Assembly (NCBI GenBank): GCA_017792365.1 | Contig: CP051229.1 | Coordinates: forward strand, 2,480,001-2,544,000 | Source: Hyphomonas sp. | GTDB lineage: Bacteria > Pseudomonadota > Alphaproteobacteria > Caulobacterales > Hyphomonadaceae | DNA: 64,000 nucleotides | Reading direction: 5' to 3' | In this document: positions 9,742 to 17,588 of the stretch, piece by piece | How the letters are laid out: each line of letters opens with the position of its first letter | How positions within the stretch are numbered: the stretch's first letter is position 1 | Notes under the pieces: generated by a model | Seen by the model: only the letters and a program-made list of their open reading frames with translations | Databases searched by the model: none | What the model was told of the DNA's origin: nothing | Position numbers and translations under genes: made by a program

Positions 9742-10086
9742 CTAGTTTTCCGATTGGACCTGCCGCCTCACCGGCATGTACATCTTGCCCCAGTCCTTCA
9801 GGGCGGCGAGCGCTGGTCCGAGATCCTTGCCTTTGGGCGTGAGTTTGTACTCAAATCGCGGCGGCTTGACGGAATAGGCGTGTTTTTCGATCACGCCGGC
9901 TTCGACCAGCCGTTTCAGACGTTCGGAGAGGACGTGGCGCGTCACACCGAGACTCTTCTGGAAATCCTCAAACCGCGAAATGCCCAGAAAGCAGTCCCTG
10001 AGGATGAGCAGGGTCCAGCGGTCGCCAACCACGGACATCGCCCGCGCCACAGGGCACCAATTCGTGTCGAGTTCATCCCATTTCAT
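9742..10086 (-). CDS. HxlR-family winged-helix transcriptional regulator
   Basis: 114 aa, typical for HxlR/MarR-like regulators. The conserved N-terminal CPVARAMSVVGDRWTLLILRD is present with Cys11, the residue that senses thiol-reactive compounds or redox change in family members such as HypR/QorR. The recognition helix region FEDFQKSLGVTRHVLSERLKRL and wing (YKLTPKGKDL) follow. It is divergent from an SDR gene and a DsbA-fold isomerase gene, the likely targets, through the TTCTATAATAGAA palindromes on both sides. Autoregulation is expected because the proximal palindrome lies 46 nt upstream of its own start. Confidence 0.92.
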   Translation of the reverse strand: MKWDELDTNWCPVARAMSVVGDRWTLLILRDCFLGISRFEDFQKSLGVTRHVLSERLKRLVEAGVIEKHAYSVKPPRFEYKLTPKGKDLGPALAALKDWGKMYMPVRRQVQSEN

Positions 10087-10131
10087 GGCACCAGTATGAA
10101 CCGGTTTGCAGAACTCACAAGAGAGTGATAG

Positions 10132-10146
10132 GTTCTATAATAGAAC
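10132..10146. promoter_or_regulatory. Palindrome overlapping a TATAAT box, probable HxlR operator/promoter
   Basis: GTTCTAT-A-ATAGAAC, a 15-bp palindrome in the divergent gap, contains a perfect -10 hexamer TATAAT (10136-10141) on the plus strand and TATTAT on the minus strand. The SDR start codon is 26 nt downstream of the palindrome. No good -35 at 17 nt is visible, which fits a promoter needing or excluding a regulator. Binding there would block or open transcription in both directions. Confidence 0.6.
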
Positions 10147-10171
10147 GCATTCCGGACGAGGGGCGAAAATT

Positions 10172-10900
10172 TTGGACGGAACCCGGGCGGCCTTGATCGT
10201 TGGCGCGGGCGACGCGACAGGCGGCGCTATCTCCCGGCGTTTTGCCCGGGAAGGCTACACGGTCGTTTGCACCCGTCGAGAGGCCAAGAGTCTCGAGCCG
10301 CTGCTCCAAGAGATCCGCGCCGACGGAGGTGTCGCGCACGGATTCGGGTCCGACGCCCGCGACGAAGAGCAGGTCGTCGAACTCTTCCGGAAAATTGAGA
10401 CAGATATCGCTCCGCTCGAAGTGCTGGTCTTCAATATCGGCGCGAATGTTCGCTTTCCGATCGCGGAGACGACCAGCCGGGTCTACCGCAAGGTCTGGGA
10501 GATGGCGGCGTTCTCCGGCTTTCTCGCTGGCCGCGAGGCGGCAAGGGTGATGACACCGCGAGGCAAGGGGACAATCATTTTCACGGGCGCCACGGCATCG
10601 ATGCGCGGCGGCGACGGGTTCTCTGCTTTTTCCGGCGCCAAGTTCGCGCTGCGTGCGCTTGCGCAGTCGATGGCGCGAGAGCTGGGTCCGAAAGGCATCC
10701 ACGTTGCGCATGCGGTGATCGACGGTGCGATCGACACGAGCTGGATCGCCGAGAACTTTCCTCAGCGATACGCCCTGAAGGATCAGGACGGCATACTGAA
10801 CCCTGATCATATCGCCGATGCTTACTGGACGCTTCATCGCCAGCCGCGCGACGCCTGGACCCATGAGCTAGACCTGCGTCCGTGGATCGAGAAATTCTGA
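10172..10900 (+). CDS. Atypical short-chain dehydrogenase (SDR) lacking catalytic Ser/Tyr
   Basis: 242 aa. The start is taken as TTG 10172, 8 nt after GAGGGG; upstream in-frame codons would cover the palindromic operator. The Rossmann motif reads GAGDATGG (11-18) and NIGAN stands for the usual NNAG. At the active site the YxxxK motif is FSGAK (Phe143, Lys147), and the Ser expected 13 residues earlier is Ala130, so the classical Ser-Tyr-Lys triad is reduced to Lys. The rest (LAQSMARELGPKGIHVAHAVIDGAI) matches a widespread divergent SDR group. It may use another residue for catalysis or be a binding protein. It is divergent from HxlR and followed by the isomerase gene after 30 nt. Confidence 0.88.
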   Translation: MDGTRAALIVGAGDATGGAISRRFAREGYTVVCTRREAKSLEPLLQEIRADGGVAHGFGSDARDEEQVVELFRKIETDIAPLEVLVFNIGANVRFPIAETTSRVYRKVWEMAAFSGFLAGREAARVMTPRGKGTIIFTGATASMRGGDGFSAFSGAKFALRALAQSMARELGPKGIHVAHAVIDGAIDTSWIAENFPQRYALKDQDGILNPDHIADAYWTLHRQPRDAWTHELDLRPWIEKF

Positions 10901-10930
10901 TCACCCGCTAGAAGGGAAGGGCCCATACTC

Positions 10931-11518
10931 ATGGCGCGCAAGCTGGAGTTCTTTTTCGACGTCGTGAGTCCGACCGCCTATCTGGCGTGGACGCAGCTAC
11001 CGGCGCTGGTTGAACGCACCGGTGCGGAACTCGATTACCGGCCCATGTTTCTTGGCGGAGTCATGGCGTCGACAGGAAACCGCCCGCCCGGGACCGTGGG
11101 AGCCAAAGGCCGGTGGATGACCGCCGATCTCGCGCGCTTTGCGGCGCGATACGGCGTGCCATACAGGCAGAACCCCGCCTTCCCGATGAACACGCTGCCG
11201 ATCATGCGCGCGGCGATGACCTTTAAGGACAGGGCAGACTTCGAGACGTTCCTGAAAACGGTCTTCGAGGCCATCTGGGTCAACGCCAAGGACGTTGCGC
11301 AGGAGCAGGTGCTTACCCAGGCGCTCGCAGACGGCGGTGTGGATCCAGAAGCGTTCTGGACGGCCGCTAAGGATCCGGCCAACAAGGAAGCGCTCAAGGC
11401 CAACACAGATGAGGCCGTCGCCCGAGGCGTATTTGGCGCGCCGTCATTTTTTGTCGGCGAAGAACTGCACTTCGGCCAGGACCGGTTGGACTTCGTCGAA
11501 AGCGCGCTGACCCGCTAG
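10931..11518 (+). CDS. DsbA-fold 2-hydroxychromene-2-carboxylate isomerase family protein
   Basis: 195 aa, thioredoxin/DsbA-like fold of the GST-kappa/NahD group. FFFDVVSPTAYLAW carries Ser13 at the position that replaces the DsbA Cys and binds glutathione in NahD. The C-terminal GVFGAPSFFVGEELHFGQDRLDFV is the family signature (cis-Pro loop APSF). Members isomerise aromatic-degradation intermediates or conjugate glutathione; the real substrate here is unknown. It lies 30 nt after the SDR and has a good GAAGGGAAGG ribosome site. Its TAG stop overlaps the TAG of the convergent kinase gene within CTAG. Confidence 0.9.
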   Translation: MARKLEFFFDVVSPTAYLAWTQLPALVERTGAELDYRPMFLGGVMASTGNRPPGTVGAKGRWMTADLARFAARYGVPYRQNPAFPMNTLPIMRAAMTFKDRADFETFLKTVFEAIWVNAKDVAQEQVLTQALADGGVDPEAFWTAAKDPANKEALKANTDEAVARGVFGAPSFFVGEELHFGQDRLDFVESALTR

Positions 11519-12513
11519 ACCTTCAAGCCCAGTTGGCCGGCCATCTCCCTCAGCGAGGTCGCTGGTCTCGGACCAAGATGCGAGATGACTTCCATCGCGC
11601 ACATGTGACCGAGCGCCCCGGCTTCCGGCGGCGTGAGTCCGTGGGTTAGCCCGTACAATACGCCAGCCGCGTACTGGTCGCCGGCACCGGTCGCATCCAC
11701 GACCTGATCCACGGGGAGGGCCTTGAGCCGCCAGGTATCGGACCCGGCGATGATCACCGACCCTTTGTCGGAACGCGTGACCGCCGCCATCTGACTGTCA
11801 TTTCGAATCTGGACGAGCGCTTCGTCGAAGTCGTCCGTCTCATAGAGCGACAAGAGCTCGCCTTCGTTTGCGAACACCAGGTCGGCGTGAGTCCGGATGA
11901 GTTGGCGGAAGCTATCCCTGTGACGGTCCACACAGAAACCGTCCGACAGCGTCAGCGCAATCTTCCGCTTGGCGGCTTGGGCGGCCTCGCATGCGTGAAC
12001 GAACGCGCGCATCGCAGCCGGCTTGTCGAAGAGATACCCCTCCAGATAGAGCCATTCAGCCGCGGCGATGGCGTTTGCGTCGACGTCGGTGGGTGCGAAC
12101 TCTGTCGACGCGCCAAGGAAGGTGTTCATCGACCGCTCGCCGTCGGGTGTGACGGCGATCATTGAGCGGGCGGTCGCCGGCCCGTTCTTCAGCGGCGTGC
12201 CAAAGAATTCCGCGCCGATCTTCCGCATGTCGGCGACATAGGTTTCTCCCGGATCATCATCCGCCACCTTACCCATAAAGGCGGCTGAACCGCCGAGGCT
12301 GCAGATGCCCGCGATGGTGTTCCCCGCCGATCCGCCCGACGTCTCAATACGCGTGTCCGGGAGGTCGTTATACAGTTCCTCGCTGCGGGCCTCATCGATC
12401 AGGCTCATCGCGCCGCGCTCGATGCCATGCGCGGCGATGAAGTCGTCATCCACCCGGGCGATGACGTCGAGGATGGCGTTGCCCACCGCGACAACGTTGT
12501 AGCTGTTGGCCAT
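11515..12513 (-). CDS. PfkB-family sugar/nucleoside kinase, adenosine kinase-like
   Basis: 332 aa ribokinase-like fold. The N-terminal VVAVGNAILDVIARVDD and glycine-rich SGGSAGNTIAGICSLGG bind substrate; the C-terminal DATGAGDQYAAGVLYGL holds the anion hole and catalytic Asp. The overall pattern is that of alphaproteobacterial proteins annotated as adenosine kinase, which phosphorylate adenosine or a related nucleoside or sugar with ATP. Substrate choice cannot be read from sequence. Transcribed alone, convergent with the isomerase gene. Confidence 0.9.
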   Translation of the reverse strand: MANSYNVVAVGNAILDVIARVDDDFIAAHGIERGAMSLIDEARSEELYNDLPDTRIETSGGSAGNTIAGICSLGGSAAFMGKVADDDPGETYVADMRKIGAEFFGTPLKNGPATARSMIAVTPDGERSMNTFLGASTEFAPTDVDANAIAAAEWLYLEGYLFDKPAAMRAFVHACEAAQAAKRKIALTLSDGFCVDRHRDSFRQLIRTHADLVFANEGELLSLYETDDFDEALVQIRNDSQMAAVTRSDKGSVIIAGSDTWRLKALPVDQVVDATGAGDQYAAGVLYGLTHGLTPPEAGALGHMCAMEVISHLGPRPATSLREMAGQLGLKV

Positions 12514-12628
12514 GGGTCTACCTCGTGATCGGCTGGGAGCTGTCTCGTTTGAAGTTGGGCGTCATACGTCCGACAGCCCCATAGGCCAAGCGGAGAAGTC
12601 TCGCGGCGGCAATATCCCGCAACAGCGC

Positions 12629-13441
12629 TCAGCGGCCGGTGAAGCGTGGGGCGCGCTTCTCGACAAAGTGGGCGACGCCCTCTTTGAAGTCTTCCGAGGC
12701 AAAGCTTGGCGGCATGTCCGCGTTCGCTGTTTCTATCGCGTCGCTCAGCGTCTGGAATTGGGCCTCCCACAGCTCGCGCTTCATCTCGCGCAGCGACCGG
12801 GGCGAAACCTCGTTTGCCAGCATGCGCGCATAGTCCAACACGCTGGCTTCGAAATTTTCGGCAGGATAGGAGCGGTTGATGAGACCCATACGTTCGGCCT
12901 CTTCACCGGTGAACGTCCGCGCGGAGTAGAGCAGGTCCGCAGCGTTCGCGAAGCCCACGAGGCGCGGCAACAGCCAGGATGCGCCGTGCTCGGCGACGAG
13001 GCCGCGCCGGGAAAAGGCCGTCGTGAACTTGGCTGATGCGGACGCGAACCTGATGTCGGCGTAAAGCGCAAGCACCAGCCCGAGGCCTGCGCACGAGCCA
13101 TTGATGGCGGCGATGATGGGTTTCGGGACGGACGGGAACCATGAATTCTGTTTTTTGAAGTCGTCCCGCGCATTCGGATCAAACACTTCGGCGGCGCCAC
13201 TGCGATCGCCGGATCCGGCCTGGATAGACTGAAGCAGGCTCATGTCTGCGCCGGCGCAAAAGCCGCGGCCTGCGCCGGTCAGAACGATGACGCGTACATC
13301 ATCGTCATCGCTCGCGGCGCGCATCGCAGCGCGAACATCGCGATCCATTTCTGAGCGCCAGGCATTAAGCTTGTCCGGCCGGTTCAGCGTGATAACAGCG
13401 ACGCCGTCCACGACGCGATACAGTATGTCTTCGAACGTCAT
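12629..13441 (-). CDS. Enoyl-CoA hydratase/isomerase family protein
   Basis: 270 aa crotonase fold. The start MTFEDILYRV at 13441 is preferred over a 16-residue upstream extension because GGAG lies upstream and families start here. Oxyanion-hole loops are GAGRGFCAGADM and NGSCAGLGLVLALYADIRFAS; the RRGLVAEHGASWLLPRLVG segment carries the Glu expected for the second catalytic position. It should hydrate or isomerise an acyl-CoA; the chain specificity is unknown. Gap of 115 nt to the kinase gene holds nothing I recognise; it is divergent from the SRPBCC gene. Confidence 0.92.
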   Translation of the reverse strand: MTFEDILYRVVDGVAVITLNRPDKLNAWRSEMDRDVRAAMRAASDDDDVRVIVLTGAGRGFCAGADMSLLQSIQAGSGDRSGAAEVFDPNARDDFKKQNSWFPSVPKPIIAAINGSCAGLGLVLALYADIRFASASAKFTTAFSRRGLVAEHGASWLLPRLVGFANAADLLYSARTFTGEEAERMGLINRSYPAENFEASVLDYARMLANEVSPRSLREMKRELWEAQFQTLSDAIETANADMPPSFASEDFKEGVAHFVEKRAPRFTGR

Positions 13442-13476
13442 CTCAGCCTGCGCTCCCCGTCGGCAATAAATTCTGT

Positions 13477-13488
13477 TGGTCCGGACCA
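13477..13488. promoter_or_regulatory. 12-bp perfect palindrome upstream of the enoyl-CoA hydratase gene
   Basis: TGGTCCGGACCA lies 36 nt upstream of the hydratase start in the 184-nt divergent gap. A perfect 6+6 palindrome in this place is a reasonable operator candidate, though its regulator is unknown. Confidence 0.35.
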
Positions 13489-13531
13489 TAGCCTAGACAT
13501 GCGCATCACCAAGGTCACGACTGACTGTTCG

Positions 13532-13554
13532 TTGATCAGATAGCATCTGGTCAT
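13532..13554. promoter_or_regulatory. Imperfect inverted repeat in the divergent hydratase/SRPBCC gap
   Basis: TGATCAGAT-AGC-ATCTGGTCA pairs 8 of 9 positions around a 3-nt centre. It sits mid-way between the two divergent start codons and could be an operator for either gene. Confidence 0.35.
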
Positions 13555-13625
13555 TGACCCATTCCAAGGTGCAGTGTGGCCGCCGAACAGCGAAACGGAG
13601 GAGTTCGCTGAACCTGGAGGGAATG

Positions 13626-14123
13626 ATGAACCGAGTAACCACCGGCCTTTGCTTGGCCGCAGCGATCGGGTTGGCCGCACCAGCCTTTGCCGACCCAGAG
13701 TATGTGACGATCGAGATGGAGACCGACGTCTCGAAATCGGCGGAAGAAACCTGGAGCAAGGTCGGGGGCTATTGCGACATCTCCGAATGGTTCAAGATTC
13801 CCTGCGAACTCACATCGGGCGAGGGCGGCATCGGCACAGTGCGTTCGCTCGTCGGCGGCCGGATTCTTGAGGTTCTGGTGGCGAAGACAGACCTTTCCTA
13901 CGGCTATGTTCAGCCCGTGACCGAAGGTCAGCCGTACAATCTGTACCATGGCTTCCTTGAAGCCGTGCCGGTTTCCGACGGCGCCTCCAAGCTCAAGTAC
14001 ACGCTGATGTACGATGTCTCCATGCTTGAGGACCAGGCTGCGAAAGACGCCGATGTCGCGCGCCGGCGGGCGCAATTTGAAGGCGCGCTCGCAACCATGA
14101 AGGGGATTGCAGAGGCGGACTAA
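13626..14123 (+). CDS. Secreted SRPBCC (polyketide-cyclase/START-like) domain protein
   Basis: 165 aa. GGAGG at 13616-13620 favours the second of two adjacent ATGs. Residues 1-23 form a classical signal peptide ending APAFA before DPEYV, so the protein is periplasmic. The rest fits the SRPBCC/PYR1-like helix-grip fold: SAEETWSKVGGYCDISEWF at the start, GTVRSLVGGRILEVLV strands, and a C-terminal helix RAQFEGALATMKGIAEA. Such proteins bind hydrophobic ligands in a central cavity; the ligand is unknown. The gene ends 39 nt before the convergent nth stop. Confidence 0.82.
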   Translation: MNRVTTGLCLAAAIGLAAPAFADPEYVTIEMETDVSKSAEETWSKVGGYCDISEWFKIPCELTSGEGGIGTVRSLVGGRILEVLVAKTDLSYGYVQPVTEGQPYNLYHGFLEAVPVSDGASKLKYTLMYDVSMLEDQAAKDADVARRRAQFEGALATMKGIAEAD

Positions 14124-14162
14124 GGCCGGAGCGATTTTTCCGCGTTGCCCGGTCGGCGATCC

Positions 14163-14861
14163 TCAACCTGTCTTGTCCTTGAACTTGCACAGGTCGCGGA
14201 TCGAACATTCCGCGCAGCGCGGCTTCCTCGCAAGGCAGGTGTATCTGCCATGCAGGATGAGCCAATGATGGGCGCCATGCACATACTGCTCAGGCGTCAC
14301 TTTCATCAGCAGCGCTTCGACCTTGTCCGGTGTCGCGCCAGGGGCCAGTCCTGTTCGGTTGGCCACCCGGAACACGTGGGTGTCGACCGCAATCGTCGGC
14401 TCACCATAAGCCTCGTGTAGGACCACGTTCGCCGTCTTTCGGCCGACGCCAGGCAGGGCTTCGAGCGCCTCGCGTGTCCTCGGCGTCTGTCCGCCGTGCA
14501 ATTCCAGTATCTGGCGTGACAGCGCCACGACGTTCTTCGCCTTGTTCCGCCACAGGCCGATCGTGCGGATGTATTGTGCAACGCCATCCTCGCCGAGCGC
14601 AGCCATCGCTTCGGGCGTGTCTGCGACGGCAAACAGCTTTTCCGTCGCCTTGTTCACGCCGACGTCTGTCGCCTGCGCAGACAATGCGACCGCTACGACA
14701 AGCGTGAACGGGTCCTTGAAATCGAGCTCTGTCCTGGGATCAGGGCGGTCGATCGCCAACCGACGATAAAGCTCGGCCGCCTTGTCTCTTGGCATGCCCC
14801 TCGGCCCGCGGCGCGCCTTTGAGCGCGTTGACTTCATGGACGTTTTCGGAGCCTGGGCCAT
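14163..14861 (-). CDS. nth: Endonuclease III (DNA glycosylase/AP lyase)
   Basis: 232 aa from MAQAPKTSMK; the reading frame is open further upstream but the extra residues are not family-like. Nth removes oxidised pyrimidines and cuts the abasic site. The helix-hairpin-helix LPGVGRKTANVV carries catalytic Lys142, and Asp160 follows in VDTHVFRV. The [4Fe-4S] cluster loop has the exact C-X6-C-X2-C-X5-C spacing (CLARKPRC..C.....C). It is divergent from the DUF2244 gene, a neighbour pair common in alphaproteobacteria. Confidence 0.96.
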   Translation of the reverse strand: MAQAPKTSMKSTRSKARRGPRGMPRDKAAELYRRLAIDRPDPRTELDFKDPFTLVVAVALSAQATDVGVNKATEKLFAVADTPEAMAALGEDGVAQYIRTIGLWRNKAKNVVALSRQILELHGGQTPRTREALEALPGVGRKTANVVLHEAYGEPTIAVDTHVFRVANRTGLAPGATPDKVEALLMKVTPEQYVHGAHHWLILHGRYTCLARKPRCAECSIRDLCKFKDKTG

Positions 14862-14969
14862 CGGCGGGAAACTAGGTGCAATCGTCAGCGACGACAACGC
14901 GACTAGAAGCCAGCCCCCGCCTGCGTGACGTCCCTTGCCTGTGTCCGGGGCCGTTGCCAGTGTAGCGGC

Positions 14970-15473
14970 ATGAGCCAAACCGCTGTCTATCTGGATGCTG
15001 TTCTGGAACCGCCGCGATCCCTCAGTCGGAAGGGCTTCGCCCGGCTGATGCTGGCGCTGGGGTCTCTGTCGTGCATTTTCTCATTGGGCTTTCTCGCGGT
15101 CGGCGCCTATCCAGTCGTCGGGTTTCTCGGCGCAGAGGTCCTGCTGTTGTGGATCCTCATGAAACGGAAGGTTGAGGGCAGGGCGGCCCGAACGCTGTTG
15201 CGCGTGACAGCCGAGCGAATTGAAGTCCGGCGTGTATCGGCTGATGGCGCAGAGAAGAGTGAATGGCTGCCGGCCTACTTTGCCCGTGTTGTTCACGACG
15301 CCCGAATGCGGGGTGCGCGCGCATTGCGGATCGTATCTGGGGATCAGGCGGTTCAGATTGGCGAACACCTGAGCGCCGACGAGCAGTCGTCGCTGGCGAC
15401 CAGGATCGACGCCGCCCTCCGTGACGCAAGGCGGGAACGGTATAGCTCGGAGGGCGAGACGAATGACGATTGA
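14970..15473 (+). CDS. DUF2244 family integral membrane protein
   Basis: 167 aa. A short cytoplasmic start (AVYLDAVLEPPRSLSRKGF) leads to two adjacent membrane helices (about residues 25-70) and then a soluble domain of beta strands (TLLRVTAERIEVRRVSADG, ALRIVSGDQAVQIGEHLS). This is the DUF2244 layout, whose function is not known. Start chosen at MSQTAVYLD. The 3' end overlaps the glyoxalase gene by 11 nt, so the two are translated together. Confidence 0.82.
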   Translation: MSQTAVYLDAVLEPPRSLSRKGFARLMLALGSLSCIFSLGFLAVGAYPVVGFLGAEVLLLWILMKRKVEGRAARTLLRVTAERIEVRRVSADGAEKSEWLPAYFARVVHDARMRGARALRIVSGDQAVQIGEHLSADEQSSLATRIDAALRDARRERYSSEGETNDD

Positions 15474-15933
15474 GTTTCTGCACACGATGATCCGCGTGAG
15501 CGACGTGGATGCGAGTCTTCGGTTCTTCTGCGACGGCCTAGGTCTCAGGGAAGTTCGGCGGACTGAGAACGAAGGCGGGCGCTTCACGCTCGTTTTCCTG
15601 GCTTCGCCTGCAGATATTGAACGAAGTGGAATCGCCGGGACTGACGGGCCTCTGCCGGCCGGCCTGCCGATGATCGAGCTGACCTATAACTGGGACCCGG
15701 AACCCCACACTGGAGGTCGGAACTTCGGGCATCTGGCTTATCGGGTCGATGATATCTACGCGGCCGTCGAGCGACTGGCGGACATGGGCGTGACGATCAA
15801 TCGACCGCCTAGGGATGGTCGCATGGCGTTCGTGCGCTCACCCGATGGCATCTCGATTGAGCTGCTCCAGTCCGGCAGTCCGCTCGAGCCCCGCGAACCC
15901 TGGAAGAGCGCGGAGAATATCGGCTCCTGGTGA
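15463..15933 (+). CDS. gloA: Lactoylglutathione lyase (glyoxalase I) family protein
   Basis: 156 aa, two beta-alpha-beta-beta-beta repeats of the VOC fold. Metal ligands are readable: His7 (FLHTMIRV), Glu72 (MIELTYNW), His90 (FGHLAYRV) and Glu123 (SIELLQ). This matches glyoxalase I, which converts the methylglyoxal-glutathione hemithioacetal to lactoylglutathione; gshB at 33.6 kb supplies the cofactor pathway. Start MTIEFLHTMI overlaps the DUF2244 gene. Confidence 0.88.
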   Translation: MTIEFLHTMIRVSDVDASLRFFCDGLGLREVRRTENEGGRFTLVFLASPADIERSGIAGTDGPLPAGLPMIELTYNWDPEPHTGGRNFGHLAYRVDDIYAAVERLADMGVTINRPPRDGRMAFVRSPDGISIELLQSGSPLEPREPWKSAENIGSW

Positions 15934-15936
15934 GTG

Positions 15937-17523
15937 CTACTTCTGCGCTTTCTTGCGCGCTCTCCTGACCCGCTGTGCGCGTGATTTGACAGCCTTGGCG
16001 CGCGCCCTCGACCGGGTTCGCGCAGGCTTTGGTTTCGGCTTCGGCTTGGGCCCGGGCGGCGGTGGAGGGGGGGACGTCGGTGGATCGTCTGGCGGAACGA
16101 CGAACCCGCCAAGCACCCGCTCGATCTCTTCGGCGATTGCCAGCACGCTATTATCGGCGCCTTCCGGACCAATGATCTGAATGCCAGCTGGAAGACCGCC
16201 GCCCTTCTGGGGTACCGGGATGACCACCGCGGGAAGGTGGCAAACCGTGGCTAGCGCGATCCAGGAGTGGAAGGTGTGGTAAGGGGTGCTCTCGCCGTCG
16301 ACCAGTAGCTTCCGCGTAACGCTGTTGCCCTTGTCGATGTGTTCGAAAGCTGCTGAAGGCGCGATCGGACAGATAATGGCGTCCCAGTTGTCGAAGTAGT
16401 GCGCGATATTTCGCTTGAGCCGCTGCCGCGCCTCGTCTGCCTTCAGCCAGTCGTGGTGGGTCGCGGCGGAGTACGCGACCCACTTGCCGTGCGAATAAGG
16501 CTCCCGCTTCACCAGAAGCTTGGTAAGCGGGCGGCCCATCTCCATGGCCTTGACCAACGGACGCGGCATGTCCGTCGCGAGGATTGGCAGAAGCAGCTGC
16601 AGGTAGAGATCGAGGAGGGCGGGGCCATCGATCGGAGGACGGGTGACCGACACCTTTGCGCCGGTCTGGCTGATGACATCGGCTGCGTCTTCGATCGCTT
16701 CGCTGCACCGCCGGTCCAGCGGAAAGGTTTTCTCCTCGGACCAGATCCCGATACGCCGGGACTTCAGGCTGGCGTTGCGGCCGACCCGGTCGGGCTCGCC
16801 GGAAAGAACAGAATAAAGCAGCGACAGGTCGCGTGCAGATCGCGCCATAGGCCCCGCGACGTTCAGGTCTCGAATGGACAGGGAGCCAGGCGCAGGAGGG
16901 ACGTGTCCGAGGATCGGCACACGACCAAAGGTCGGCTTGAGCGCGGCCACGCCGCAGAAGTGCGCCGGGAATCGCAGCGAACCTCCGATGTCAGACCCGA
17001 TCTCGATCGGGGACAGTCCGGTCGCCAGCGCTGCGGCGGCTCCGCCCGACGAACCGCCGGGCGTTCGTCCCAGATCCCAGGGGTTGTTTGTCCGGCCGTG
17101 GATCTCATTGAAGGTCTGGTTGTCGCCTGCAAGGTAGGGCGTGTTTGTCTTGCCCCAGATCACAGCGCCCGCCGATCTTACCTTTGCAACGGCTTCTGCA
17201 TCGGGCGTGCGTGCAGGCCTGTCGATGTATTCCGGCGCGCCTGCGGCGGCGGGCATGCCGTTCACGTCGAACGTGTCTTTTACCGTCATCGGCAGACCGT
17301 GCAGCGGCCCGGCGCGCTCGCCAGCCCGCGCCATCCGGTCCAGCTCCCGGGCGCGGGCGCGCGCTGCGGGCAGGTCGGTTCGGACCACGGCATTGATGGT
17401 CGGGTTGACCTTCTCCATCCGCTCAACGTGGAGCTCAAGGAGTTCGGACGCGTCGATATCGCCAGCGTGAAGGCTAGCCAGCATGTCCCGGGCGGACAGA
17501 AACGTATCCGGTATCGACGTCAT
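15937..17523 (-). CDS. Amidase (amidase-signature family) with basic histone-H1-like tail
   Basis: 528 aa. The amidase-signature core carries the Ser-cisSer-Lys triad: Lys82 (TVKDTFD), Ser158 (GGSSGG) and Ser182 (GSDIGGSLRFP), with spacings as in FAAH and GatA. It should hydrolyse an amide; the closest layout is stand-alone amidases rather than GatA, since gatB/gatC are not nearby. The family core ends near residue 476 (RVLGGFVVPP); the last 52 residues are low-complexity, first Pro-rich (PPTSPPPPPPGPKPKPKPKP) then Arg/Lys/Ala-rich, unlike the family. The tail may bind nucleic acid or the cell envelope. Convergent with gloA, 3 nt apart. Confidence 0.9.
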   Translation of the reverse strand: MTSIPDTFLSARDMLASLHAGDIDASELLELHVERMEKVNPTINAVVRTDLPAARARARELDRMARAGERAGPLHGLPMTVKDTFDVNGMPAAAGAPEYIDRPARTPDAEAVAKVRSAGAVIWGKTNTPYLAGDNQTFNEIHGRTNNPWDLGRTPGGSSGGAAAALATGLSPIEIGSDIGGSLRFPAHFCGVAALKPTFGRVPILGHVPPAPGSLSIRDLNVAGPMARSARDLSLLYSVLSGEPDRVGRNASLKSRRIGIWSEEKTFPLDRRCSEAIEDAADVISQTGAKVSVTRPPIDGPALLDLYLQLLLPILATDMPRPLVKAMEMGRPLTKLLVKREPYSHGKWVAYSAATHHDWLKADEARQRLKRNIAHYFDNWDAIICPIAPSAAFEHIDKGNSVTRKLLVDGESTPYHTFHSWIALATVCHLPAVVIPVPQKGGGLPAGIQIIGPEGADNSVLAIAEEIERVLGGFVVPPDDPPTSPPPPPPGPKPKPKPKPARTRSRARAKAVKSRAQRVRRARKKAQK

Positions 17524-17588
17524 GGCCTGAATCTATGCCCACTGATATCTGCACAGACCAAGGCCAAAATCGGAAAAAATGAGACGAA

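Noticed and set aside
15937-16100. Amidase tail as a frameshift product
   Set aside because: The next frame gives a less protein-like, longer run and the KPKPKPKP pattern is regular, so I kept the tail as coding, with a caution in the findings.
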